A stretch of 64,000 bases of DNA, from contig NZ_QYRT01000005.1 in NCBI RefSeq assembly GCF_004923255.1, forward strand, positions 62,001 to 126,000. Reading direction: 5' to 3'. Positions within the stretch are counted from its first letter, which is position 1; each line of letters begins with the position of its first letter. Both the position numbers and the translations under genes were made by a program. Under the pieces are notes generated by a model. That model saw only the letters and a list, made by a program, of their open reading frames with translations. It searched no databases and had not been told where the DNA came from. This DNA is from Subtercola vilae (GTDB lineage Bacteria; Actinomycetota; Actinomycetes; Actinomycetales; Microbacteriaceae). This document shows positions 36,497 to 45,486 of this stretch, one piece after another.

Positions 36497-37528
36497 TTAG
36501 TACCCCGCTTGCGGGTCGACAACTCCGACGAATCCTCCGGAACCGAGAAATGCTTCGACGTTCTGCTGCAGGCGGGCGGCGAGCAGCGGTGCCGTCATCT
36601 CCGGGGTGTCTGCGCTGTGGGGCGTGATGATGATGTTCGGCTCCGACCAGAGCGGATGCCCGTCGGGCAGTGGCTCCGGATCAGAGACATCGATGCCCGC
36701 ACCCGCGATCTGGCCGCTCGCCAGTGCTTCGGTGAGGGCATCCGTGTCGACCAGACCGCCGCGGGCGATGTTGATGAGAAAGGCTGAGGGCTTCATCAGG
36801 GCGAGTTGCTTCGCACCGATGAGGTGACGGGTGTCTCCCGTCATGGCGGCGGCCACGATGACCACGTCAGCCCCCGGCAGCACTTCGTCGAGCGACTCGG
36901 TTGCCACCGTGCGCGCGGCGCCCGCGAGAGGCGCTGTACTGCGCCTGACAACGGTGGTGGTGACACCGAACGGTTCGAAGAGCCTCAGCAGCTCGACCGC
37001 GATACCCCCAGCGCCGATGATGACGACGCTGCGGCTGTAGAACGACTCCCCCGTCGATGGCGCCCACGACGTCGCCCGCACCCGCTCGGGAATGCGGCGC
37101 ATGAGCGCGAGAATGAGCATGAGCGCGTGTTCTGCGACCGGCTGCGCGTAGGCGCCTTTGGCACTGGTCCAGAGCAGATGAGGCCTGTCCTGGATTTTCA
37201 GAAGCTCTGCAAATGCGTCGACACCCGCCCAGGGCAGCTGCACCCACTGCACCTGCGGGTTGGCCTGCAGGTGTACGGCGAGATCGTCGGCGTTGACGGA
37301 GGTGAGCCAGACGATCGCCCGCGTCTCGGCGCTGATCGCGGCCACGACACCCCCGCCCGCGGTGACCGCATCAACGAACAGGGCGTTGGGGGTGGGAAGG
37401 ATGGCGATGGGGCCCGGTGTCGGGCGAAGCTCATCGGCGACGGGTGTCACGTCGATCGAAAGAACCGCCGCGTGCTGCCCGGCCAGGGGGCCGGCGGTAC
37501 TGGGCTGGTCGTAGCGAGAGGTACTCAT
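36497..37528 (-). CDS. D-isomer-specific 2-hydroxyacid dehydrogenase
   Basis: A 343-residue NAD(P)-dependent oxidoreductase. The Rossmann motif is [17 protein letters not shown] (GxGxxG-like but ending in A-V), the catalytic Arg in [14 protein letters not shown], the Glu region in [15 protein letters not shown], and the catalytic His in IITPHSAD. It reduces 2-oxo acids to D-2-hydroxy acids or acts on a related intermediate; substrate is unknown. It is downstream of the ABC ATPase gene on the same strand (35-bp gap). Confidence 0.85.
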   Translation of the reverse strand: MSTSRYDQPSTAGPLAGQHAAVLSIDVTPVADELRPTPGPIAILPTPNALFVDAVTAGGGVVAAISAETRAIVWLTSVNADDLAVHLQANPQVQWVQLPWAGVDAFAELLKIQDRPHLLWTSAKGAYAQPVAEHALMLILALMRRIPERVRATSWAPSTGESFYSRSVVIIGAGGIAVELLRLFEPFGVTTTVVRRSTAPLAGAARTVATESLDEVLPGADVVIVAAAMTGDTRHLIGAKQLALMKPSAFLINIARGGLVDTDALTEALASGQIAGAGIDVSDPEPLPDGHPLWSEPNIIITPHSADTPEMTAPLLAARLQQNVEAFLGSGGFVGVVDPQAGY

Positions 37529-37563
37529 TCGTCTCCGTCGTCGTCAGGTGAGGTGTGCTCCGC

Positions 37564-38376
37564 TCACTGCCCGCGGCCGCCGATGGCCTTGGCGAGGCCG
37601 GCGACGTAGGGATGCCGCGGATCGTTCAGCACGTCATCAATCGTACCGAGGCCCACAACCACACCCTCGTGCAGCACCACGATGCGGTCGACCGAGCGCC
37701 TGAGCACCTCGAGATCGTGGCTCACGATGAGCGTCGTCGCGCCGCGGTCGCGCTGGAGTTGAGAGATGACGTCGATGACAGGGCCGCGAACGGAGACATC
37801 CACTCCGGCGGTGGGCTCGTCTGCGACGTAGAACACGGGATCGAGGATGAGCGACCGTGCGATGGCGACCCGCTGGCGCTGCCCGCTCGAGAGTTCGTGG
37901 GGCAACTTGCGGGCTGTGCCGACCGGCAGCAGCAGGGCATCCAGAAGCGTGGCGACCCGCAGGCTCGCGTCTTTCTCGTTGTAACGTTTGTCTCGTGAGA
38001 AGAGCGGCTCGGCGATCGACTCGGCGATGGTCATGTTCGAGGTGAGATCGCTCGAGGAGTCTTGTGGCAGGTAGCCGACCCCGAAGGTCAGTTTGTTGAA
38101 CGTGCGGCCGCGCACGCCTTTGCGGAGGTCGAAACCAAGGGTGCGGAGCCCTCCCCCCACGATGCGGGGAACAGATTCGCGCGAACCCCGGCCAGCCTGG
38201 CCCGCGGCAACCTGCGCGAACGTCGATTTGCCTGACCCGCTCGACCCGACCAGGCCGATGATCTCACCGGGCTCAATGCGCAGACTCACCCCTCGCACGG
38301 CGGTGTAGGCGGCGCTCACACTGTGGGCGGGGTACTCGATGGTCACGTCAGACGCGACCAGCACGGGCTCACTCAT
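37564..38376 (-). CDS. ABC transporter ATPase (DppF/OppF-like), no permease nearby
   Basis: A 270-residue ATPase of the peptide/nickel import class. Walker A is GSSGSGKST, the signature is LSSGQRQRVAIARSL, Walker B VFYVADEPTAGVD, and LIVSHDLEVLRR contains the H-loop. RHPYVAGL near the end is a trademark of Opp/Dpp ATPases (HPYT). It has no adjacent permease or binding protein, so it either serves a transporter elsewhere or has another role. ATG at 38376. Confidence 0.8.
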   Translation of the reverse strand: MSEPVLVASDVTIEYPAHSVSAAYTAVRGVSLRIEPGEIIGLVGSSGSGKSTFAQVAAGQAGRGSRESVPRIVGGGLRTLGFDLRKGVRGRTFNKLTFGVGYLPQDSSSDLTSNMTIAESIAEPLFSRDKRYNEKDASLRVATLLDALLLPVGTARKLPHELSSGQRQRVAIARSLILDPVFYVADEPTAGVDVSVRGPVIDVISQLQRDRGATTLIVSHDLEVLRRSVDRIVVLHEGVVVGLGTIDDVLNDPRHPYVAGLAKAIGGRGQ

Positions 38377-38447
38377 TGCATGAGCTTAACCCGACATGCT
38401 GCGAGCCGGCCCGCCCCGCGCCGTGAATACCGGGCCGTCGGCATGCG

Positions 38448-40451
38448 CTACTCACCGTTCAGCGTGCGCCGCTCGGCCTCGACGTTCATCAGTTCGCGCT
38501 GGATGCGTCGGTAGCCTTCGGGGTCGACGCTGGAATCGATACGGTACAACTGCCCGAGCAGCTCTTCTTTGCGGCGTACCAGGTGACGCTCGATGAGCGA
38601 CGACGTCACTCGTCTGAGGTAGACGTCGAGCTCTCGCTCTGGCCGTTCGGGAATGGGCGCCACGGCGAGTTGCCCCACGAGGGTCGAGTACTCGGGGTCA
38701 AGCGACGAAGCGACGGCCGATACCCAGTCGGGCTGGTCGAAGAGGTCGAGGGAGGCCGCTATGGCGTTCCGCACAGCGGCGAGCGGGGCGTTGCTGAAGC
38801 TCACGGTCGAGGCGCGCGCGATGAGGTCTTTACCCACCGACTTCGGGTACTGCAGCATGGCCATGAGCGCGTCGCGTTCGAGCCTCGATGATGTGGTGAT
38901 GGGCAGATCGGTGAGCGAGAAGACCCGCGCGAGTGGGGCATCACCCACCCCCGAGGGGGCGCCTGGGCGCTGATCGCGGAGCTGGCCAGAGCCACCCTGA
39001 CCGCCGCGATCGCGACTGTCGCCCTGCCCGCCGCCGCCCTGCACGCCCTGGCTCTGCGCGTTGTCGCCCTGCCGGGTCGCCCGGTCACGGCTGTCGCGGT
39101 CGACAGCGGCCTTGCGGGCGTCACTCGCACCCGCGGTGCTGCTTGCCTGAATAGCTCGCTCGACATCGCCGATCTCAACACCCAGCATGCCCGCGAGTTC
39201 GCGCGTGTACCCCGGGCGAAGCGCGGGGTCTCGAATGTCGGCCACAACCGGTGCAGCTTCTCGCAAGGCCGCCACCCGGCCCTCGACGGTATTGAGGTCG
39301 TAGTTCGAGAGCTTCTGGCGAATGACGAACTCGAACATGGGCTTCTTCGACTTCACGAGCCGGCGCACCGCATCGTCACCGCGGTTCAGGCGCAGGTCGC
39401 ACGGGTCGAGACCGTCGGGCGCCACGGCCACGTAGGTCTGCGCGGCGAAGCGCTGCTCCTCGCTGAAGGCGCGGAGGGCGGCCTTCTGGCCCGCGGCGTC
39501 GGGGTCGAAGGTGAAGACCACTTCGCCGAGGCCGGCGGTGTCGTCGCCGAGGATGCGCCGCATGATCTTGATGTGATCGACCCCGAACGCGGTGCCGCAG
39601 GTGGCAACCGCGGTGGTGACCCCAGCGAGATGACAGGCCATCACGTCGGTGTAGCCCTCGACCACGACCACCTGGCGACTTCGTGAGATGTCTCGCTTCG
39701 CCAGGTCGAGCCCGTAGAGCACCTGCGACTTGTGGTACACCGGCGTCTCGGGGGTGTTGAGGTATTTCGGCCCCTTGTCGTCGTCGAACAGGCGCCGGGC
39801 GCCGAACCCCACGGTCTGGCCGGTCTGATCACGGATGGGCCAGACGAGACGCCCACGAAACCGGTCGTACGAGCCCCGGTCGCCTTGGCTTGTGAGACCC
39901 GCGGTGCTGAGCTCTTCGGTCGTGAACCCGCGGGTGCGCAGGTGTTTGCCAAGGTTGTCCCACCCCTGCGGGGCGTAGCCCACGCCGAAACGTTCGGCTG
40001 CGGCAGCGTCAAAACCGCGTTCGCCGAGAAAGCGCCGCCCGGCATCCGCCCCTTCTGTCATCAGCTGCTCGATGAACCACTCGCGTGCTGCCTCATTGGC
40101 AGCGAGCAGCCGTGCACGGTTGGTGTGGTCGCTGGCCTGGCCGCCGTCTTGGTAGTGCAGCTCGAAGCCGATGCTGCCAGCGAGGCGCTCGACCGCCTCG
40201 CTGAAGGTGAGGTGATCCATCTTCTGCAGGAAGGTGAAGACATCGCCGCCTTCGCCGCAACCGAAGCAGTGGTAGAAGCCGACCTGCGGGCGCACGTGGA
40301 AGCTAGGCGAACGCTCGTCATGAAAGGGGCAGAGCCCCTTCATTGAGCCGACCCCGGCGCTCTTCAGGGTGACGAATTCGCCCACGATGTCGGCGATGTT
40401 CACACGAGAGCGCACCTCGTCTATGTCGGCACGCCGGATGAGCCCTGCCAC
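38448..40451 (-). CDS. dnaG: DNA primase
   Basis: A 667-residue primase that makes RNA primers at the replication fork. The CHC2 zinc site is Cys41, His44, Cys62 and Cys65 (CPFHDERSP, HCFGCGEGG). The TOPRIM domain includes VVVEGYTDVMACH and FTFDPDAAGQKA. A Gly/Gln/Ser/Asp-rich linker (about residues 465-510) precedes the helicase-binding C-terminal domain. GTG start at 40451. It lies 6 bp after dgt in a dusB-dgt-dnaG group often seen in actinobacteria. Confidence 0.95.
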   Translation of the reverse strand: MAGLIRRADIDEVRSRVNIADIVGEFVTLKSAGVGSMKGLCPFHDERSPSFHVRPQVGFYHCFGCGEGGDVFTFLQKMDHLTFSEAVERLAGSIGFELHYQDGGQASDHTNRARLLAANEAAREWFIEQLMTEGADAGRRFLGERGFDAAAAERFGVGYAPQGWDNLGKHLRTRGFTTEELSTAGLTSQGDRGSYDRFRGRLVWPIRDQTGQTVGFGARRLFDDDKGPKYLNTPETPVYHKSQVLYGLDLAKRDISRSRQVVVVEGYTDVMACHLAGVTTAVATCGTAFGVDHIKIMRRILGDDTAGLGEVVFTFDPDAAGQKAALRAFSEEQRFAAQTYVAVAPDGLDPCDLRLNRGDDAVRRLVKSKKPMFEFVIRQKLSNYDLNTVEGRVAALREAAPVVADIRDPALRPGYTRELAGMLGVEIGDVERAIQASSTAGASDARKAAVDRDSRDRATRQGDNAQSQGVQGGGGQGDSRDRGGQGGSGQLRDQRPGAPSGVGDAPLARVFSLTDLPITTSSRLERDALMAMLQYPKSVGKDLIARASTVSFSNAPLAAVRNAIAASLDLFDQPDWVSAVASSLDPEYSTLVGQLAVAPIPERPERELDVYLRRVTSSLIERHLVRRKEELLGQLYRIDSSVDPEGYRRIQRELMNVEAERRTLNGE

Positions 40452-40457
40452 GACGCC

Positions 40458-41726
40458 CTACTCTCGACCCGGCACGAGCCGGGCGTGCCACGAGAGCGCC
40501 GACTGGTCGGTGAGGCTGGCAACCTGGTCGACGACGACCCGCTTGCGGGCACTGTCGCCCTCGGCGGCGGCCCAGTCGCCCCTGAAGGCCGGTTCGAGGT
40601 TCGTCTCGCCTGTGGCGAGCAGCAGTTCGGCAAGATCGACGAGCAGGGCCCGTTGTCTGCGGTAGATGGGCTTGCGCTTCGTGCTCGACATGACAAAGGC
40701 AGCGACGATGCCCTTGAGCACGGCGATCTCAGCCGATACCGAGCGCGGCACCACAATGTCGGCTCCGAAACGAATGAGATTCTCTGAGCTGTATGCCTCG
40801 CGCGTGGCGTGAGTGGCTGCGCCCGCAAATCGACCGATGAGCTGGCTGGTGAGGTTCTTGAGCTTCGCCTGGTCGACTCTGCTGCCGTTCCATTCGTCGA
40901 TCCACACGTCGAGCGAGTCGAGCCGGTCGAATGCCGCGATGAGCTCGGCGTGGCTGAATGAACCGCCCACCCACGAATGCATGCTTGTGACCAGTTCGTC
41001 GTGGTTGACCCTGCTGCCAAGGGCCGGCACGTCGATGTAGCCGTTCAGAACCGCGTCTTCGAAGTCGTGTACCGAATACGCGATGTCGTCTGACAAGTCC
41101 ATCACCTGCGCCTCGACGCAGAGCGCCCCGACGGGCGCGCCCTCACGCAACCAGGTGAACACCGGTATGTCGTCGGCGTAGACGCCGAACTTCTGCCGAC
41201 CGCTGGCGTCAGTCACCGCATCAGCGACCGACCATGGGTACTTGCAACTCGCATCGAGGCTCGCGCGGGTGAGGTTCAACCCGAAGGAGGCGCCATCAGC
41301 CCCGAACACCTTGGGCTCGAGCCGCGTGAGAATGCGCAGGCTCTGCGCGTTGCCCTCGAAGCCGCCGATGTCGGCCGCCCACTCTGAGAGGGCCCGCTCG
41401 CCGTTGTGCCCGAAGGGCGGATGCCCGAGGTCGTGTGCAAGGCACGCGGTGTCGACCACGTCGGGGTCGAGCCCGAGGCTCGCCGCCAACTCCCGCCCGA
41501 CCTGGGCCACTTCGAGCGAATGCGTGAGACGGTTGCGCGCAAAGTCGAGGTCGGCCGCCGGAGAGAGCACCTGCGTCTTGGCGGCGAGCCGCCTGAGCGC
41601 GCCGGAGTGCAGCAGACGCGCCCGGTCTCTCGCGAAATCGCTGCGCCGGCTGTAGTGCTCTTCGGGCTGGGGCCGCTCGGTGTCGTGCAGCGTGTACCCG
41701 CTGGCTACCGCCACCCGTTCAGCCAC
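40458..41726 (-). CDS. dgt: Deoxyguanosinetriphosphate triphosphohydrolase-like protein
   Basis: A 422-residue HD-domain phosphohydrolase that splits dNTPs to deoxynucleoside and triphosphate. The HD motif is seen in RLTHSLEVAQVGRELA and CLAHDLGHPPFGHNGE, and the DLSDDIAYSVHDFED metal/dNTP segment follows. Actinobacterial members are grouped as dGTPase-like because substrate preference varies. GTG at 41726 overlaps the end of dusB by 8 bp, arguing for coupled translation. Confidence 0.9.
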   Translation of the reverse strand: MAERVAVASGYTLHDTERPQPEEHYSRRSDFARDRARLLHSGALRRLAAKTQVLSPAADLDFARNRLTHSLEVAQVGRELAASLGLDPDVVDTACLAHDLGHPPFGHNGERALSEWAADIGGFEGNAQSLRILTRLEPKVFGADGASFGLNLTRASLDASCKYPWSVADAVTDASGRQKFGVYADDIPVFTWLREGAPVGALCVEAQVMDLSDDIAYSVHDFEDAVLNGYIDVPALGSRVNHDELVTSMHSWVGGSFSHAELIAAFDRLDSLDVWIDEWNGSRVDQAKLKNLTSQLIGRFAGAATHATREAYSSENLIRFGADIVVPRSVSAEIAVLKGIVAAFVMSSTKRKPIYRRQRALLVDLAELLLATGETNLEPAFRGDWAAAEGDSARKRVVVDQVASLTDQSALSWHARLVPGRE

Positions 41727-42924
41727 CGCTGTGCTCCACTTCGGCACCGGCGAGTTCGGCGCGGCCCGTGGTGTCGAGTGTGCGTGAGTCGAGCCACTTG
41801 TCGGGCAGGGCCGGGCGCTTGGGGCGACCGGCTCGGCCGCGGGGGCCCTCGGCATCGATTCCGGGGTAGGGCAGAGTGGGGTCGAGGGTGGCCAGCAGGT
41901 CATCCATCTCGGCGAGCGTGGTGACCATGGCGAGGGCGGCACGCACCTCGTGGCCGACCGGGTAGCCCTTGAAGTACCATGCGACGTGCTTGCGGATGTC
42001 GCGGCACGCCCGCTCTTCGCCGTCGTAGAACTCGGTGAGCAGCTCGGCGTGGCGGCGAAGCGCCTCTGCGGCCTGGCCGAGCGGCGGGAACGCGCGGGCT
42101 GCAGTCGCCTCGGCATCGGTGATCTCGCCGGCCCGGTGGCGGAACGCCGCCGCAAGGTCGCCGAACAACCACGGCCGACCGAGGCAGCCGCGGCCCACGA
42201 CGACACCGTCGCAACCGGTCTCGTCGACCATGCGGAGCGCATCGTCGGCCGACCAGATGTCGCCGTTGCCGAGCACCGGAACACTCGTGATGGTCTCTTT
42301 GAGTTTGGTGATGGCCGACCAGTCGGCCTGGCCGGAGTAGAAGTCGCCAGCGGTTCGGGCGTGCAGGGCGATCGAGGCGACCCCAGCCCCCTCGGCGGCA
42401 CGCGCGGCTTCGAGGTACGTGAGGTGGTTGTCGTCGATACCCTTGCGCATCTTGACCGTGACCGGGATGTCGCCGGCCGCCGTCACCGCTGCCTCGACGA
42501 TGGAACGAAAGAGGTCGCTCTTCCACGGCAGGGCAGCCCCGCCGCCGCGCCGGGTGACCTTCGGAACAGGGCAGCCGAAGTTCATGTCGATGTGGTCGGC
42601 GCGGTCTTCGGCCACCAGCATGGTGACGGCCTCGGCCATTGTCTTGGGGTCGACACCGTAGAGCTGAATGGAGCGAGTGGTCTCTGAGGGGTGGTGCGCG
42701 ATGAGCCGCATCGACTCGGGGGTTCGCTCGACGAGCGCCCGACTGGTGATCATCTCACTCACATACAGGCCCGCGCCGTACTCGCGGCAGAGCCTGCGAT
42801 AAGCGGTGTTCGTGATTCCGGCCATGGGCGCGAGAACAACGGGCACGTCGAGGGTGATCGGGCCGATCGTGAGCTTCGGTGCGAGTGTCGGTGCGGGGGC
42901 GAGAGTCGGTGTAGCTGGCATCAC
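41719..42924 (-). CDS. dusB: tRNA-dihydrouridine synthase
   Basis: A 401-residue flavoenzyme (TIM barrel) that reduces uridines in the D-loop of tRNA. Visible are LAPMAGITNTAYR, the catalytic Cys in MNFGCPVPKVTRRGGG, and HARTAGDFYSGQADW. GTG at 42924 and ATG at 42921 are both possible, with GGGAG 7 or 10 nt upstream. It is 60 bp downstream of a FrnE-coupled micro-protein gene and leads the dusB-dgt-dnaG group. Confidence 0.93.
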   Translation of the reverse strand: MMPATPTLAPAPTLAPKLTIGPITLDVPVVLAPMAGITNTAYRRLCREYGAGLYVSEMITSRALVERTPESMRLIAHHPSETTRSIQLYGVDPKTMAEAVTMLVAEDRADHIDMNFGCPVPKVTRRGGGAALPWKSDLFRSIVEAAVTAAGDIPVTVKMRKGIDDNHLTYLEAARAAEGAGVASIALHARTAGDFYSGQADWSAITKLKETITSVPVLGNGDIWSADDALRMVDETGCDGVVVGRGCLGRPWLFGDLAAAFRHRAGEITDAEATAARAFPPLGQAAEALRRHAELLTEFYDGEERACRDIRKHVAWYFKGYPVGHEVRAALAMVTTLAEMDDLLATLDPTLPYPGIDAEGPRGRAGRPKRPALPDKWLDSRTLDTTGRAELAGAEVEHSGG

Positions 42925-42925
42925 G

Positions 42926-42988
42926 TCAATTCTCCCAGAGTTTGACCGTCTGTGTGCCGACAGGGCCCACCCGGTGCAGAAGCGTCAT
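42926..42988 (-). CDS. Possible 20-residue peptide linking the FrnE micro-protein gene to dusB
   Basis: ATG at 42988 overlaps the preceding stop (ATGA) and has AGGAG 2-6 nt upstream. The reading frame codes for 20 residues (MTLLHRVGPVGTQTVKLWEN) and stops just before dusB. It may couple translation through the gap or be chance. Confidence 0.25.
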   Translation of the reverse strand: MTLLHRVGPVGTQTVKLWEN

Positions 42989-43173
42989 GTCTCCTGCGTT
43001 GTGGAGGAGTCGTCGCCGGCCGACACGGGCCCGTCAGATGCGGCCAGGCCCGGTATGGCGCACACGCCGTTCACATCACAGACCATGCCGTCGGGCGAAT
43101 CGGTGCCGAGCATCTGCAACAGCGGCGACCCCGCCCCGATCGATGCGAGCGTGGGCCCCTGCAGAGCGCTCAT
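42985..43173 (-). CDS. FrnE-coupled 62-residue cysteine-pair micro-protein
   Basis: A 62-residue acidic protein with two cysteines five residues apart (VCDVNGVCAIPG, about residues 31-42) and an N-terminal GAGSPLLQMLG. Its ATG overlaps the stop of the DsbA-family gene (ATGA), and its length, composition and position behind a thiol oxidoreductase argue for a real gene. The function is unknown; the Cys pair could be a thiol substrate, metal site or partner of the oxidoreductase. I do not recognise a named family. Confidence 0.6.
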   Translation of the reverse strand: MSALQGPTLASIGAGSPLLQMLGTDSPDGMVCDVNGVCAIPGLAASDGPVSAGDDSSTTQET

Positions 43174-43985
43174 CGTGCGGCTCCGGCGTCGGCCGACGCA
43201 GCTGCGAGTTCGGCCCGCTCGGCGGTCAGCTGACCCAGAACCTCGGCGAACGCCGCCGCCTCCTGGGCGCCCGAGACGCCGTACTTCTGATCGAACACGA
43301 AGAAGGGCACGCCCTGGATACCGTAGGCGATGGCCTGCGCCTGGTCGGCGCGCACCGCGTCGAGGTACTCGTTCTCGCCCAGCGAGCGCAGAACGTCGTC
43401 GCGATCGAGCCCGATCTCGGCGGCCAGGTCGGCGAGGTCTTCGTCGCGACCCACGTGCTTGCCCTCTTCGAAGTACGCCTTCAGCAGCCGTTCCTTCGCC
43501 GCGAGCTGCACTCCGTGCGCCTTGGCGTAGTGAATGACCTGGTGCGCCTTCACGGTATTCGTGTGCTGCAGGGCGTCGTAGTCGTAGTGCAGGCCCACGC
43601 TTTCGGCGATGCCGGTGACGCGTTCGAGCATCTCGACGACCTGCGCGGGAGCGAACCCTTTGTGCTGGGCGAGAAACTCGATCTCAGTGCCCGCAAAGTC
43701 GACCGGCGTATCGGGTGAGAGTTCGAAGCTGTGGTACTCGATCTCGACGGGGATGGCCGTGCCCCGGGCATCCGGAGTCGACGAACCGTCGGCAGCAGTC
43801 GTACCCGCCACGCCATCGGATCCGAGGGCGGCACCGACACCACCCAGCGACGCCGAATACGCCGCAACACCCTCTTCGAGCCGACGCTTGCCGATGTAGC
43901 ACCACGGGCACGCAATGTCAGACCACACGTCGACCTTGATCGCGGAGGGGACAGAAGCAGGGGACAGCTCGGTGATGTCGCTCAT
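43170..43985 (-). CDS. DsbA-family oxidoreductase (FrnE-like)
   Basis: A 271-residue cytoplasmic thioredoxin-fold protein with the redox motif CPWC in DIACPWCYIGKRRLE and a large helical insertion. YGIQGVPFFVFD contains the cis-proline loop. This is the FrnE/2-hydroxychromene isomerase group, including disulfide isomerases linked to oxidative stress. A Ser/Gly/Ala-rich insertion follows the active site (about residues 45-80). ATG at 43985; it overlaps a coupled 62-residue gene downstream. Confidence 0.88.
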   Translation of the reverse strand: MSDITELSPASVPSAIKVDVWSDIACPWCYIGKRRLEEGVAAYSASLGGVGAALGSDGVAGTTAADGSSTPDARGTAIPVEIEYHSFELSPDTPVDFAGTEIEFLAQHKGFAPAQVVEMLERVTGIAESVGLHYDYDALQHTNTVKAHQVIHYAKAHGVQLAAKERLLKAYFEEGKHVGRDEDLADLAAEIGLDRDDVLRSLGENEYLDAVRADQAQAIAYGIQGVPFFVFDQKYGVSGAQEAAAFAEVLGQLTAERAELAAASADAGAAR

Positions 43986-44063
43986 GTTCAGAGCAACAGG
44001 CTCCGTGGGAAGGGTATTCCCCCCGCTGCGGTTGGATAGCAGTATGACCCAGGTTCCGTGCGC

Positions 44064-44603
44064 ATGACCCCCACCGACAGCATGCCCACCACCGACCAGG
44101 TGACCCCGACCGGCCGCGAGACCCCGACCGGCCGCGAACGCGTCGAGACCGATGCCCTCGCCCGCGCGCTCGAGATCGAGATCGTCGAACGCCCCCAAGC
44201 CGACAGCCTCGAGGCGGCCGCAGCGCTGCTCGGGCTCGAGCCGTCTGACGTGATCAAGTCTCTGGTCGTGAAGCGCCACGACGGCGACTACCTCTTCGCC
44301 CTGGTGCCGGGCGACCGCCAGATCAGCTGGTCGAAGCTCCGCGCACTGCTCGGCGTCAACAAGCTCTCACTGCCCTCCGCCGACCTCGCGCTCGGAGCCA
44401 CCGGGTACGAACGCGGCACCATCACCCCGTTCGGCAGCCTCACGCCCCTGCCCGTCTTCGCCGACGAACGGATGCTCGGCAAACGCGTCGCGCTCGGAGC
44501 CGGCTCACACGGCCTCAGCCTACTCACCGACGCGAACCCTCTGCTCGCCGCCTTCGACGCCACCGTCGCCGACATCACCGACCCGCTGAAGCCGCGCGCC
44601 TGA
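44064..44603 (+). CDS. ybaK: YbaK/ProX-type aminoacyl-tRNA deacylase
   Basis: A 179-residue YbaK-domain protein that removes mischarged amino acids (for example Cys-tRNA-Pro). Landmarks are VIKSLVVKRHDGDYLFALVPGD with the conserved Lys, TGYERGTITPFG and LGAGSHGLSLL. ATG at 44064 is used; GTG two codons earlier is possible. A small duplicated TGRETPTGRE stretch (about residues 16-25) is part of a disordered N-terminal tail. It is divergent from frnE with a 78-bp gap. Confidence 0.88.
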   Translation: MTPTDSMPTTDQVTPTGRETPTGRERVETDALARALEIEIVERPQADSLEAAAALLGLEPSDVIKSLVVKRHDGDYLFALVPGDRQISWSKLRALLGVNKLSLPSADLALGATGYERGTITPFGSLTPLPVFADERMLGKRVALGAGSHGLSLLTDANPLLAAFDATVADITDPLKPRA

Positions 44604-44622
44604 ACCATCGACGTCGAGCCGT

Positions 44623-44665
44623 GGGTGGGGCGTGGGCGGGCGTCGGCGTGGGCGTGGGCGGAGGG
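44623..44665 (+). other. Dense G-quadruplex motif at convergent junction
   Basis: Seven G-tracts of at least three lie between 44623 and 44665; the first four (44623-44640) have loops of 1, 3 and 1 nt. The region separates the end of the YbaK gene from the end of uppS and is followed by a short GCCTG/CAGGC hairpin (44674-44688) that overlaps the uppS stop. Confidence 0.65.
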
Positions 44666-44682
44666 TATGGGGTGCCTGGCCG

Positions 44683-45486
44683 TCAGGCCGTGGGCGCGTC
44701 GATCGCGCCGCCGAAGCGGCGGGTGCGCCCGGTGTAGTGCTCGATGGCCTGCCAGAGGTCGGCGCGGGTGAAGTCAGGCCAGAGCCGGTCGAGAAACACC
44801 ATCTCGGCGTACGCCGACTGCCACAGCATGAAGTTGCTGGTGCGCTGCTCACCAGAGCTGCGCACGAACAGGTCGACGTCGGGCAGGTCAGGCACGTACA
44901 GGTGCTTCTGAATGAGCTTCTCTGAAATGCCGCTCGGCTTCAGCCGCCCGGCCGCCACCTCGCCCGCGATCTGCTGCACGGCATCGGCCAGTTCGGTGCG
45001 ACCGCCGTAGTTCACGCACATGGTGAGGGTCAGGGTCGAATTGTCGGCTGTGAGACGCTCGGCGAACTGCAGTTCGTTGATCACCGACGCCCAGAGCCGC
45101 GGCCGCCGGCCCGCCCAGCGCACCCGCACGCCCCATTCGTTGAGCTGGTCGCGGCGCCGGTGCAGTACTTCGCGGTTGAAGCCCATCAGAAAGCGCACCT
45201 CGTCGGGCGAACGCTTCCAGTTCTCGGTCGAGAAGGCGTACACACTGAGGTGTTTCACGCCGATCTGGATGGCCCCCGCCACCACATCGAGCAACGCCGC
45301 CTCTCCGGCCTTGTGCCCCTCGACCCGCGTGAGGCCGCGGCTGTTCGCCCAGCGCCCATTGCCGTCCATCACGACAGCGACGTGCGCCGGAACCTCTTTG
45401 GCCGCAATCGCGGGCGGGTAGACACCCGTGTAGTCGAGGGGCCGAAACTCGGCGGCCAGGGGTGAGGTCTTGCCGACTCGGCTCAT
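44683..45486 (-). CDS. uppS: Isoprenyl transferase (undecaprenyl diphosphate synthase type)
   Basis: A 267-residue cis-prenyltransferase. The catalytic Asp is in [16 protein letters not shown]; other signatures are [30 protein letters not shown] and [16 protein letters not shown]. It elongates prenyl diphosphates for cell-wall lipid carriers. The ATG overlaps the recO stop (ATGA), a pairing common in actinobacteria. Confidence 0.93.
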   Translation of the reverse strand: MSRVGKTSPLAAEFRPLDYTGVYPPAIAAKEVPAHVAVVMDGNGRWANSRGLTRVEGHKAGEAALLDVVAGAIQIGVKHLSVYAFSTENWKRSPDEVRFLMGFNREVLHRRRDQLNEWGVRVRWAGRRPRLWASVINELQFAERLTADNSTLTLTMCVNYGGRTELADAVQQIAGEVAAGRLKPSGISEKLIQKHLYVPDLPDVDLFVRSSGEQRTSNFMLWQSAYAEMVFLDRLWPDFTRADLWQAIEHYTGRTRRFGGAIDAPTA

